Shown here: piece after piece, positions 8,928 to 15,685 of the stretch | How positions within the stretch are numbered: the first letter of the stretch is position 1 | How the letters are laid out: every line of letters starts with the position of its first letter | Source of the DNA: an uncultured Eubacteriales bacterium | GTDB lineage: Bacteria; Bacillota; Clostridia; Oscillospirales; Oscillospiraceae | Reading direction: 5' to 3' | Length of the DNA stretch: 28,053 bases | Assembly (NCBI GenBank): GCA_900540545.1 | Contig: UQGJ01000032.1 | Coordinates: forward strand, 1-28,053 | Notes under the pieces: generated by a model | What the model was told of the DNA's origin: nothing | Seen by the model: only the letters and a program-made list of their open reading frames with translations | Database searches by the model: none | Made by a program: the position numbers and the translations under genes

Positions 8928-10055
8928 TCATCCCCGCTTTCCGAAGTATTGGAACAGGTCGCATTTCAGCATCCCGTTGTAGAGCTTTCGTTTCTTGTCC
9001 GCCGGGCGGCCGAAGGTCCGCTCGAACTCGGTGTGGGAGGACAGCAGGTACAGGCCCCAGCCCGCCGGCATCCCCCGGAAGGTCTGGCCGAAGCCCCGGT
9101 AGAGGTCCTCGGCCTCCCGCTTTTCCATGATGCGCTCGCCGTAGGGGGGATTGGTGACGATGGTCCCCACGGGGGCGTCCCGGTGGAAGGACAGGGCGTC
9201 CGCCACTTCGAAGCGGACCAGGTCCTCCACCCCCGCCTTCTCGGCGTTGGACCGGGCGATGGCCACGGCCTGGGGGTCGACGTCCCCGCCCCAGATGTCG
9301 TAGGTCCCGTGGAACTCCCGGTCCTGGGCCTCGTTGGCGGCGGCCATCCACGCCTGGGCGGGGACGCAGGCCCACTTCTGGGCGGAGAAGGAGCGGTCCA
9401 GGCCGGGGGCCCGGTTCCTGGCGATGAGGGCGGCCTCGATGGCGATGGTGCCGGAGCCGCAGAAGGGGTCGCAGAAGGGGTCCCGGCCCCGGTAGCGGGA
9501 GAGCTGGACCATGGCGGCGGCCAGGGTCTCCCGCAGGGGGGCCGCCACGCCCACCGCCCGGTAGCCCCGCTTGTGGAGGCCGGGGCCGGAGGTGTCCAGC
9601 ATGAGGGTGGCGGTGTCCTTCATGATGGAGAACTGGATTTGATAGAGGGCCCCGGTCTCGGGCAGGGTGTTCAGGCCGTAGCGCTCCCCCAGCCGGGAGG
9701 CCACCGCCTTTTTGATGATGGACTGGCAGGCTGGCACGGCGTGGAGGGCGGAGTTCAGGCTGTACCCCTTCACGGGGAAGGCCGCCTCCCGGGGGAGGAA
9801 CTCCTCCCAGGGCAGGGCGCGGGTCCCCTCGAAGAGGGCGTCGAAGTCCCTGGCCGGGAAGGAACCCAGCACCAGCAGCACCCGCTCCCCCGTCCGCAGG
9901 TTCAGGTTGAGCCGGGGGATGTCCGCCGGGGCGGCCCCGCAGAGGACCCGGCCATTCTCCGGGCGCACGTCGGCCAGGCCCAGGCGGCGCAGCTCGTCGC
10001 CCACCAGTCCCTCCAGCCCGAATAAGGTCGGTACCGCCAGTTCCAATCGCTCCAT
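8928..10055 (-). CDS. THUMP-domain class I SAM-dependent RNA methyltransferase (RlmL N-terminal/YpsC-like)
   Basis: A ~375-residue RNA methyltransferase. The N-terminal ~165 residues form a THUMP-type RNA-binding region (PTLFGLEGLVGDELRRLG, and KGYSLNSALHAVPACQSIIKKA). The catalytic domain has the SAM-binding motif DPFCGSGTIAIEAA (about 196-209), GGDVDPQAV, and the N6/N2-methylation motif TNPPYGER (about 301-308). This matches the family of E. coli RlmL's m2G2445 half and Bacillus YpsC. I prefer ATG 10055, which has GGAG six bases upstream; an in-frame ATG at 10067 is possible. Target is probably a guanosine in 23S rRNA, by family inference. A sigma-A promoter lies at 10094-10122. Confidence 0.9.
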   Translation of the reverse strand: MERLELAVPTLFGLEGLVGDELRRLGLADVRPENGRVLCGAAPADIPRLNLNLRTGERVLLVLGSFPARDFDALFEGTRALPWEEFLPREAAFPVKGYSLNSALHAVPACQSIIKKAVASRLGERYGLNTLPETGALYQIQFSIMKDTATLMLDTSGPGLHKRGYRAVGVAAPLRETLAAAMVQLSRYRGRDPFCDPFCGSGTIAIEAALIARNRAPGLDRSFSAQKWACVPAQAWMAAANEAQDREFHGTYDIWGGDVDPQAVAIARSNAEKAGVEDLVRFEVADALSFHRDAPVGTIVTNPPYGERIMEKREAEDLYRGFGQTFRGMPAGWGLYLLSSHTEFERTFGRPADKKRKLYNGMLKCDLFQYFGKRG

Positions 10056-10093
10056 AACGTTCTCCATTTCTCTCTCGGCATGTCATTTCTTTG

Positions 10094-10122
10094 ATTATAA
10101 CGGATTCCACGGTATATGGCAA
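10094..10122 (-). promoter_or_regulatory. Sigma-A promoter of the minus-strand methyltransferase operon
   Basis: On the minus strand, TTGCCA (10117-10122), a 17-bp spacer and a perfect TATAAT (10094-10099), about 40 bp before the start codon. Confidence 0.82.
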
Positions 10123-10176
10123 ACCCTTTTCCAGCCTCCGGCGCCAAATTCACTAGCAATTCGCTGGGAGTTATGG

Positions 10177-10182
10177 TATACT
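10177..10182 (+). promoter_or_regulatory. Probable -10 element for the nfeD-SPFH operon
   Basis: TATACT followed by a T-run, 37 bp upstream of the GTG start. No convincing -35 hexamer is seen at 16-18 bp, so the promoter is tentative. Confidence 0.45.
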
Positions 10183-10219
10183 TTTTTCAGTATCCCCATA
10201 TTGGAAAGGAGGGCCGCAT

Positions 10220-10666
10220 GTGAACATGATGATTTTCTGGCTGGCGGCCATGATCGTTTTCGGCGTGGTGGAGGCCGCCACCGTGGGGCTGGTGTCCATC
10301 TGGTTTGCCGTGGGCGCTCTGGCGGCGCTCATCGCCGCCGCCCTGGGCGGGCCGGTGATCCTCCAGGTGGTGATTTTTGTGGCCGGGTCCCTCATCACCC
10401 TGCTCATCATCCGCCCCCTGGCCGCCAAGTACATCAACGGCCGCCGGGTCCCCACCAACGCCGACCGGGTCATCGGGCAGGAGGCCGTGGTCACCGAGGC
10501 CATCGACAACCTCAACGCCAGGGGCCAGGTCAAGGTGGCGGGCGCGCCCTGGACCGCCCGCAGCCAGGACGACTCCCCCATCCCCGCCGGGACCACCGTG
10601 AGGGTCCTGCGCATCGAGGGCGTCAAGCTCTACGTCACACCCGTACACACTGAGACAGACGAATAA
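10220..10666 (+). CDS. NfeD-family membrane protein
   Basis: A 148-residue short-form NfeD protein. The N-terminal ~70 residues are hydrophobic, with three or four helices (IFWLAAMIVFGVVEAATVGL, SIWFAVGALAALIAAALG, ILQVVIFVAGSLITLLIIR). Then comes a soluble OB-fold-like domain (about 80-148: IGQEAVVTEAIDNLNARGQV, VRVLRIEGVKLYVTP). Short NfeD proteins lack the ClpP-like protease domain and work with an SPFH partner, which is encoded 17 bp downstream here. The start is GTG 10220 after AGGAGG at 8-bp spacing; the overlapping ATG at 10218 leads straight to a stop. Likely role is membrane microdomain organisation, inferred from the family. Confidence 0.9.
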   Translation: MNMMIFWLAAMIVFGVVEAATVGLVSIWFAVGALAALIAAALGGPVILQVVIFVAGSLITLLIIRPLAAKYINGRRVPTNADRVIGQEAVVTEAIDNLNARGQVKVAGAPWTARSQDDSPIPAGTTVRVLRIEGVKLYVTPVHTETDE

Positions 10667-10683
10667 CAGAGGAGGAAAAAGTT

Positions 10684-11595
10684 ATGCTTCCCATTATCAT
10701 CGGCGTTATTGTAGTGCTTCTCATCCTGCTGCTGATTGCGGCCAACGTCAAAATCGTGCAGCAGTCCAAAGCCTACGTGGTGGAGCGCATGGGCGCGTTC
10801 CACTCCGTCTGGGGCGTGGGCTTCCACGTGAAGGTGCCCCTGCTGGAGCGCATCGCCAAGGTGGTGTCCCTGAAGGAGCAGGTGGTGGACTTCCCGCCCC
10901 AGCCCGTTATCACCAAGGACAACGTCACCATGCAGATCGACACGGTCATCTACTTCCAGATCACCGACCCCAAGCTGTACACCTACGGCGTGGAGCACCC
11001 CATGAGCGCCATCGAGAACCTGACCGCCACCACCCTGCGTAACATCATCGGCGAACTGGAGCTGGACCAGACCCTGACCAGCCGCGACATCATCAACACC
11101 AAGATGCGCATGCTGCTGGACGAGGCCACCGACCCCTGGGGCATCAAGGTCAACCGGGTGGAGCTGAAGAACATCATCCCGCCCCGGGAGATTCAGGACG
11201 CCATGGAGAAGCAGATGAAGGCCGAGCGCGAGCGCCGGGAGTCCATCCTCCAGGCCGAGGGCCAGAAGCAGAGCCAGATCCTGGTGGCCGAGGGCGACAA
11301 GCAGTCCCTCATCCTCCGGGCCGACGCGGCCAAGCAGGCCGCCATCATGAAGGCCGACGGCGAGGCCCAGGCCATCAAGCTGGTCCAGACCGCCCTGGCC
11401 GAGTCCATCAAGCTGATGAACGCGGCCAACCCCAACGACCAGGTCATCAAAATCAAGGCGTTGGAGGCCTTCCAGAAGGCCGCCGACGGCAAGTCCACCA
11501 AAATCATCATCCCCTCGGAGATCCAGGGTCTGGCGGGGCTGTGTGCCAGCGCGAAGGCTCTGCTGGAGAGTGATACCGCGGAAGAGGGAAAATAA
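10684..11595 (+). CDS. SPFH/stomatin-family membrane protein (QmcA-like)
   Basis: A 303-residue protein with one N-terminal membrane anchor (residues 2-22). The SPFH/prohibitin core follows (VQQSKAYVVERMGAFHSVWGVGFHVKVPLLERI, then VDFPPQPVITKDNVTMQIDTVIYFQI and TLRNIIGELELDQTLTSRD). The C-terminal part is Ala/Glu/Gln-rich and helical (KAERERRESILQAEGQKQSQ onward). This is the stomatin/QmcA class that oligomerises at the membrane. Strong AGAGGAGG ribosome site. It pairs with the NfeD gene 17 bp upstream, the standard arrangement for this couple, and is followed by an intrinsic terminator. The cellular process is not shown by the sequence. Confidence 0.94.
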   Translation: MLPIIIGVIVVLLILLLIAANVKIVQQSKAYVVERMGAFHSVWGVGFHVKVPLLERIAKVVSLKEQVVDFPPQPVITKDNVTMQIDTVIYFQITDPKLYTYGVEHPMSAIENLTATTLRNIIGELELDQTLTSRDIINTKMRMLLDEATDPWGIKVNRVELKNIIPPREIQDAMEKQMKAERERRESILQAEGQKQSQILVAEGDKQSLILRADAAKQAAIMKADGEAQAIKLVQTALAESIKLMNAANPNDQVIKIKALEAFQKAADGKSTKIIIPSEIQGLAGLCASAKALLESDTAEEGK

Positions 11596-11607
11596 ATCTT
11601 TTAGAAT

Positions 11608-11645
11608 GGCCCGCGTACTGAGAGGTGCGCGGGCCTTCTTTTTTG
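11608..11645 (+). terminator. Terminator of the nfeD-SPFH operon
   Basis: Stem GGCCCGCG (11608-11615) pairs with CGCGGGCC (11628-11635), followed by TTCTTTTTT. Confidence 0.88.
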
Positions 11646-11660
11646 TACCGGAGTCCCTCC

Positions 11661-12295
11661 GGGGGACGGCGCCTCCGGCGGGGGTCCTCTTTCTCGTTTG
11701 AGAAAGAGGACGGAAAGAAAACCAGGGCCGCGGCCCTGGACCCAGGGGCGGCGCCGACGGGGCTTGGGGTTGAGACCGGCTTGTGGTAACAAGTCTGCCT
11801 TTCTGCTTCTGCCCCGGCCGTTACGGCCTACCACACAATTGGTCATCCCCCGTGCGCTGGCGTGGCGCGCCTGGCATGGCAACGCCCGGCAAGGCGGGTG
11901 CGGAGACGGGCCGCCGGGGTCGGCGGCCCCTACAACAGACCGTCGGTTTCCCCGTAGGGGCCGTCCACTGGGCGGCCCGTGCAGACTGGCAATGGGCGGA
12001 GGGCTGATTCAAAAACGCTTCGACCAATGGCGGCTTGTTTGCACCGATATAAACGCAACTGCCCACAAGTCTTGCCGGGTCATATGCCGAGGGGCGGTAG
12101 CCGGAGTTGGTCTAGCGCCAGACTGATACGGGCTGCAACGGCTTGCAAGTCTTACAACCCCCGAAAACCGTACCGCCGCCCGGACGCCTCCCGGGGTCCA
12201 GGGGGCAGCGGATAGGGCCTTGAAAAGGCCCGTAGCCGCCCCCTGGTTTTCTTTCGGTTCCTTTCTCAAATGAGAAAGGAACGCCCCCGGCAGGG
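11661..12295 (-). repeat. Composite repeat element, copy 2 (inverted relative to copy 1)
   Basis: This non-coding ~635-bp region reads, on the minus strand, as family 1 (12295 down to about 12005), two GC palindromes with CCCCTAC ends (about 11910-11970), then family 2 in reverse, the same order as 3616-4266. End hairpins are 11685-11695 with 11700-11710 on the left, and a TTCCTTTCTC/GAGAAAGGAA stem at about 12258-12281 on the right. Each is followed inwards by GAAAGAAAACCAGGG and a CCAGGG..CCCTGG stem-loop (12198-12246 on the right). Family 2 landmarks shared with copy 1 are GGCCGTTACGGCCTACC and CCGGCAAGGC. No gene is supported. Confidence 0.75.
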
Positions 12296-12317
12296 ATGCC
12301 TTTTCCAAAATATTTAC

Positions 12318-12361
12318 TTGACTTTGTCAGATAAGCACATATAATTGACTTAGTCAGATAA
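12318..12361 (+). promoter_or_regulatory. bilQRS promoter with two direct-repeat operators
   Basis: A -35 TTGACT (12318-12323) and a perfect -10 TATAAT (12340-12345) are separated by 16 bp. Two near-identical 17-mers, TTGACTTTGTCAGATAA (12318-12334) and TTGACTTAGTCAGATAA (12345-12361), overlap the -35 and the region just after the -10. The core of the second, TGACTTAGTCA, is a perfect palindrome; the first has one change. Their starts are 27 bp apart. The placement fits binding by the MarR protein encoded directly downstream and autorepression; that binding is inferred. Confidence 0.82.
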
Positions 12362-12375
12362 AAGGAGGCCATCCC

Positions 12376-12813
12376 ATGGACAAACCCTTCCCTTATTACA
12401 TCCTCCGCCTGCGGGAGCAGTTCGCCCGGTACAGCGACGACCGGCTGGCGGAGATGGGCCTGACCCGGGGGCTCATGTTCTTTCTCATCTACGTGGGGAA
12501 GCAGCCGGGCTGTTCCCCCTCCGCCCTGTCCGCCGCCCTCCACGCCGACACGGGCCACACCACCCGCTCCCTGGACAAGCTGGTGGGCGCGGGGCTGCTG
12601 CTGCGGGAGCGCCGGGCCGAGGACCGGCGGGGGTTCTCCCTCCGCCTGACGGAGGCCGGGGAGGCCGCGCTGGCCCACATCGAAGGGCTCTTCGACCAGT
12701 GGGAGGCCCTGGCCCTGGAGGAGCTGCCCCCCCAGCAGCGGGCGGACCTCACCGGCGCGCTGGCCGGGATCCTGGCGTATTTAGAAAAATTGGAAGGTGA
12801 AGTACATGGATAA
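12376..12813 (+). CDS. bilQ: MarR-family transcriptional regulator, probable BilQ
   Basis: A 145-residue winged-helix regulator. The recognition region CSPSALSAALHADTGHTTRSLDKLVGAGLLLR and the wing RRAEDRRGFSLRLTEAGE are diagnostic of MarR proteins, flanked by the N- and C-terminal dimerisation helices. AAAGGAGG lies upstream of the ATG. It is the first gene of an operon with an old-yellow-enzyme reductase and a flavodoxin; the reductase start overlaps this gene's last 8 bp. A MarR gene next to bilR and bilS is the arrangement described for bilirubin-reducing gut Clostridia, where it is called BilQ. I infer that it senses a bile pigment or related compound and binds the two repeats in its own promoter. 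The MarR call is firm; the BilQ name rests on context. Confidence 0.85.
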   Translation: MDKPFPYYILRLREQFARYSDDRLAEMGLTRGLMFFLIYVGKQPGCSPSALSAALHADTGHTTRSLDKLVGAGLLLRERRAEDRRGFSLRLTEAGEAALAHIEGLFDQWEALALEELPPQQRADLTGALAGILAYLEKLEGEVHG

Positions 12814-13930
12814 CATCTTACTCAGCCCCCTGACCATCCGGGGGGTGACACTGAAAAACCGGCTGGTGTTCGCACCGGCCACCCTGGGCCTGACCGACGA
12901 CGACTATGTGGGCGCTCTGGCCCGCATCGCCCGGGGCGGCGCGGGGCTTATCGTGGTGGGGGACGTGCCCGTCCTCCCCGCCGCCCCCGGCTCCCACGGG
13001 CCGGACCTTTACAGCCCCGAGGGGACCGCCTTTTACCGCCGGGTGGTGGAGGCCGTCCACGCCGCCGGGGCCAAGGCGGCGGCCCAGCTCCACCAGTCGG
13101 ACAGCGACATCCAGGGCATGATGCGCTTCCTGCCCGACATCAAGGCGGGCAAGTACACCGGCCCGGAGCTGCGGCGGCTGCTGAACGGCCTGACGGGGGA
13201 CTACATCACCAACCTGCCCCTGGACCGGGTCCAGGCCATCACCGCCGCCTTCGGCGAGGCGGCCCGGCGGTGCGCGGAGCTGGGCTTCGATGTCATCCAG
13301 GTCCACGGGGACCGGATGTGCGGCAGCTTCAGTTCCACGGTATACAACGCCCGCACCGACGAATACGGCGGCACGCCGGAACACCGGGCCCGGTTCGCCG
13401 TGGAGGCGGTCTCTGCCGTCCGGGCGGCGGCGCCGGACCTGCCCCTGGACTACAAGCTGGCCGTCCGGCAGGAGCACCCCCACTACGGCAACGCGGGGGT
13501 CCTGGTGGAGGAGCTGGGCGTGTTCGTGCCCCTGCTGGAGCGGGCCGGAGTGGACAGCTTCCACGTGGCCCTGGCCAACCACGGGGACCTGAGCGACACC
13601 ATCCCCCCGGCCAACCACCCCGCCTTCCGGGGCGAGGGCTGTTTCCTGGGGTTCTGCGACCAGGTGCGGCAGTATACCGCCCTCCCCCTGTGCGGCGTGG
13701 GCGGACTCACCGACCCGGACTTCGTGGAGGCGCAGCTCGCCTCCGGGCGCATCCAGCTGGCCGCCCTGTGCCGCCAGCTCATCGCCGACCCGGACTGGCT
13801 CCAGAAAATCGCCCAGGGCCGGACGTCGGACATCCGGCGCTGTGTGCGCTGCAACCGGGCCTGTCTGGGCGGGATGCAGAGCCACCAGGGCGTCCACTGC
13901 ATCTACGACGAAACAGGGGCGCAGGCATGA
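12806..13930 (+). CDS. bilR: Old-yellow-enzyme family flavin reductase, probable bilirubin reductase BilR
   Basis: A 374-residue FMN-dependent (beta/alpha)8 reductase of the NADH:flavin oxidoreductase family. It begins ILLSPLTIRGVTLKNRLVFAP and ends the barrel with LPLCGVGGLTDPDFVEAQL. The usual catalytic HGAH is replaced by HGDR (167-170) in VIQVHGDRMCGSFSS, followed by the family's NARTDEYGG. HGDR is the signature reported for BilR, which reduces bilirubin to urobilinogen. The C-terminus carries Cys346, Cys349, Cys353 and Cys365 (CX2CX3CX11C), the 4Fe-4S pattern of 2,4-dienoyl-CoA reductases, but there is no FAD/NAD domain after it. I chose ATG 12806, which overlaps the end of bilQ and has GGAAGGTG upstream, over GTG 12797. 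bilS overlaps its stop by 4 bp. Enoate reduction of another substrate remains possible. Confidence 0.87.
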   Translation: MDNILLSPLTIRGVTLKNRLVFAPATLGLTDDDYVGALARIARGGAGLIVVGDVPVLPAAPGSHGPDLYSPEGTAFYRRVVEAVHAAGAKAAAQLHQSDSDIQGMMRFLPDIKAGKYTGPELRRLLNGLTGDYITNLPLDRVQAITAAFGEAARRCAELGFDVIQVHGDRMCGSFSSTVYNARTDEYGGTPEHRARFAVEAVSAVRAAAPDLPLDYKLAVRQEHPHYGNAGVLVEELGVFVPLLERAGVDSFHVALANHGDLSDTIPPANHPAFRGEGCFLGFCDQVRQYTALPLCGVGGLTDPDFVEAQLASGRIQLAALCRQLIADPDWLQKIAQGRTSDIRRCVRCNRACLGGMQSHQGVHCIYDETGAQA

Positions 13931-14427
13931 AATACGCCGTGGTTTACAGCAGCCGCAGCGGCAACACGGCGCTGGCCGCCCGCGCCGTGCTGGACGCGCT
14001 GCCCCTGGACGGGCTGGTCTATTACGGCCCGCCGGACCCCGCCGCCCTGGACGCCGATTTGATTTTTGCGGGCTTCTGGACCGACAAGGGGACCTGCGAC
14101 GGGGCCACGGCGGCCTTTCTGCCAACCCTGGCCGGGAAGCGGGTGGCCCTCTTCGGCACCGCCGGGTTCGGCGGGACGCCCAGCTACTTCGACGCCATTC
14201 TGGACCGGGTGAAGGCCCTGCTCCCGGCGGACGCGGCGGCGCTGGACGGCTGGATGTGCCAGGGGAAGATGCCCCAGACCGTCCGGGACCGCTACGCCGC
14301 CCTGCCCGACTCCCCCCAAAAGGAGTCCATGCTCCAGAACTTCGACCGCGCCCTGCTCCACCCGGGCGCCGCCGACCTGGCCTCCGCCGCCGCCTGGGCG
14401 GCAGAGATTATGGCCGGGGGAAGATAG
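13927..14427 (+). CDS. bilS: Flavodoxin-family protein, probable BilS
   Basis: A 166-residue flavodoxin-like protein. The N-terminal FMN phosphate loop is SSRSGNT (about 8-14) in AVVYSSRSGNTALAARAV. ADLIFAGFWTDKGTCDG and VALFGTAGFGGTPSYFD supply the two isoalloxazine loops expected in short-chain flavodoxins. The C-terminal third is helical. The start is ATG 13927, overlapping the bilR stop in ATGA, so translation is coupled. In the bilirubin-reduction operon of gut Clostridia a flavodoxin partner, BilS, supports BilR activity, presumably by passing electrons or reduced flavin; the same role is inferred here because this BilR has no flavin/NAD domain of its own. It is the last gene of the operon. 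Confidence 0.86.
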   Translation: MKYAVVYSSRSGNTALAARAVLDALPLDGLVYYGPPDPAALDADLIFAGFWTDKGTCDGATAAFLPTLAGKRVALFGTAGFGGTPSYFDAILDRVKALLPADAAALDGWMCQGKMPQTVRDRYAALPDSPQKESMLQNFDRALLHPGAADLASAAAWAAEIMAGGR

Positions 14428-14468
14428 ACAAGCAGAGGCCGCCCGATGGGCGGCCTCTGCTTGTCTAT
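14424..14468. terminator. Bidirectional stem between convergent bilS and lipoprotein genes
   Basis: A perfect 21-bp inverted repeat (14424-14444 with 14448-14468, loop GAT). The stop codons of both convergent genes lie inside the stem (TAG 14425-14427 plus; CTA 14465-14467 minus). There is no good T-run, so termination strength is uncertain. Confidence 0.7.
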
Positions 14469-15553
14469 GCGATGTCCCCTTCCATCCAGCCGTCCATCCG
14501 CTCCGACCAGTCCGCGGGGTCAAAGGCGAACTCCGGCTCCACGCCGATTTCCTCCATCCGTTCCCACAGGCGGATGGTCTGGCGGCGGTACAGGCCGGCG
14601 GTCACCCAAACCGACTGGGGCCCGGCTCCGGTGCCCCGGCCCAGGGACTCCCAGTCGTCTCCGTGGTATTCCGGCAAAAACGCGCACGAAAAAATGGAAT
14701 AGGCGTTTACGGCTCCGTATCCCGGCGCGAACTCCAAAAAGGCGTCCCGCGCCCGTTCCAGGGTCTCCTTGGGCGCCGGGTCCGTGGGGTGGGCCCGGAC
14801 AAGGAGCTGGTCATAGGCGTGTTCCAGCTCCACCTGCCAGATGTCCCTCTGGATGGCGCCGGTTTCCTCCATCACCACTGTGGCACCGCTGGTACTCAAG
14901 GGGCGCTCCTCAAAATAGCGGTCAATGGGGTTATCGTATTCGGGCCGGGGTTCCTCCATCAAAAAGGGGTCCACCGCGTAGGCGCCAGGGGTCACCGGTG
15001 CGCCCTCCAGCCTGTCGAGTACGGTCTGGGGGTCAAAGGCGAAGGCGGGCGGGTTGTCCACCAGGTTGGGATAACCCATCATGCGGTAAAGCTCCAGCAC
15101 GTGGGTCCGCAGCAGGTCGGCGCGGGCGTACTCCACGCTCTCGTTGAAGAGCCTGCCCCGAAAAATGCGCTCCCCATAACCGCCCCCCTCATCGCCGAAG
15201 GCGTCGGAGCAGCGCAGATACCCCTCCGCCTCGGCCTGGGCCGCCGCAAAGTCCAGAAAATCGGCGCGGACCTGGGACACGTCCACCACATACTCCGTCA
15301 GCGCCGGGGATGCGTCCCGCTCCAGCCCGTCATAGACGTGGTTCAGCTCGTCCTCCCAGGCCCCCGCGTAGAGCGCGGCCCGCATGGAACCCTCCAGTAT
15401 CGTGCCTCCGTTCAAAAAGCTCGCGGTCTCAAAGAAGCCGTCGATGGGGTTGGAAAACACGGGGACCGGCTCCGGCGCGGCCACCGGCTCGGGCGGCGCA
15501 CCGCAGCCCGTCAGGAGCAGGACGCAGGCCAGCAAAAACGGAAGCCGTCTCAT
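14465..15553 (-). CDS. Lipoprotein with two internal repeats, function unknown
   Basis: A 362-residue exported lipoprotein. MRRLPFLLACVLLLTGC is a lipoprotein signal peptide with lipobox LTGC and Cys17 as the lipidation site. The mature part has two related segments. The first has NPIDGFFE, WEDELNHVYDGL, RADFLDFA and ends FAFDPQTVLDRLEG; the second has NPIDRYFEE, WQVELEHAYDQL, RDAFLEFA and ends FAFDPADWSERMDG. This points to an internal duplication of a ~150-residue helical domain. The pattern of Trp, Tyr and (R)xxFLxFA faintly recalls LprI-type lysozyme-inhibitor domains, which is only a guess. ATG 15553 follows GAGGTG; a longer in-frame start at 15601 would bury the signal peptide. It converges on bilS and diverges from the aldolase gene. 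I do not recognise a specific function. Confidence 0.82.
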   Translation of the reverse strand: MRRLPFLLACVLLLTGCGAPPEPVAAPEPVPVFSNPIDGFFETASFLNGGTILEGSMRAALYAGAWEDELNHVYDGLERDASPALTEYVVDVSQVRADFLDFAAAQAEAEGYLRCSDAFGDEGGGYGERIFRGRLFNESVEYARADLLRTHVLELYRMMGYPNLVDNPPAFAFDPQTVLDRLEGAPVTPGAYAVDPFLMEEPRPEYDNPIDRYFEERPLSTSGATVVMEETGAIQRDIWQVELEHAYDQLLVRAHPTDPAPKETLERARDAFLEFAPGYGAVNAYSIFSCAFLPEYHGDDWESLGRGTGAGPQSVWVTAGLYRRQTIRLWERMEEIGVEPEFAFDPADWSERMDGWMEGDIA

Positions 15554-15572
15554 TTTTATCACCTCAGTGACC

Positions 15573-15601
15573 AGTATAGGCCGTTTCAAGGCGGGGGGCA
15601 A
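15573..15601 (-). promoter_or_regulatory. Sigma-A promoter of the lipoprotein gene
   Basis: On the minus strand, TTGCCC (15596-15601), a 17-bp spacer and TATACT (15573-15578), 20 bp before the ATG. Confidence 0.68.
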
Positions 15602-15626
15602 GGAACAGGGCGGTTACAAACAATGG

Positions 15627-15655
15627 GTGACAAATCTCTCCATTCCGGCTATAAT
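15627..15655 (+). promoter_or_regulatory. Sigma-A promoter of the aldolase operon
   Basis: GTGACA (15627-15632), a 17-bp spacer and a perfect TATAAT (15650-15655), about 30 bp before the aldolase start. Confidence 0.75.
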
Positions 15656-15685
15656 AAAGGTACAAGTTCTGAAGGAGTGGATTTC

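Noticed and set aside
12009..12678. Short open frames within the repeat region and opposite bilQ
   Set aside because: They are translations of repeats, or antisense to the MarR gene, and differ between repeat copies by frameshifts, so they are not proteins.
14663..15685. Upstream extension of the aldolase reading frame
   Set aside because: The frame is open by chance opposite the lipoprotein gene. The aldolase fold begins at 15686, where there is a ribosome site and a promoter.
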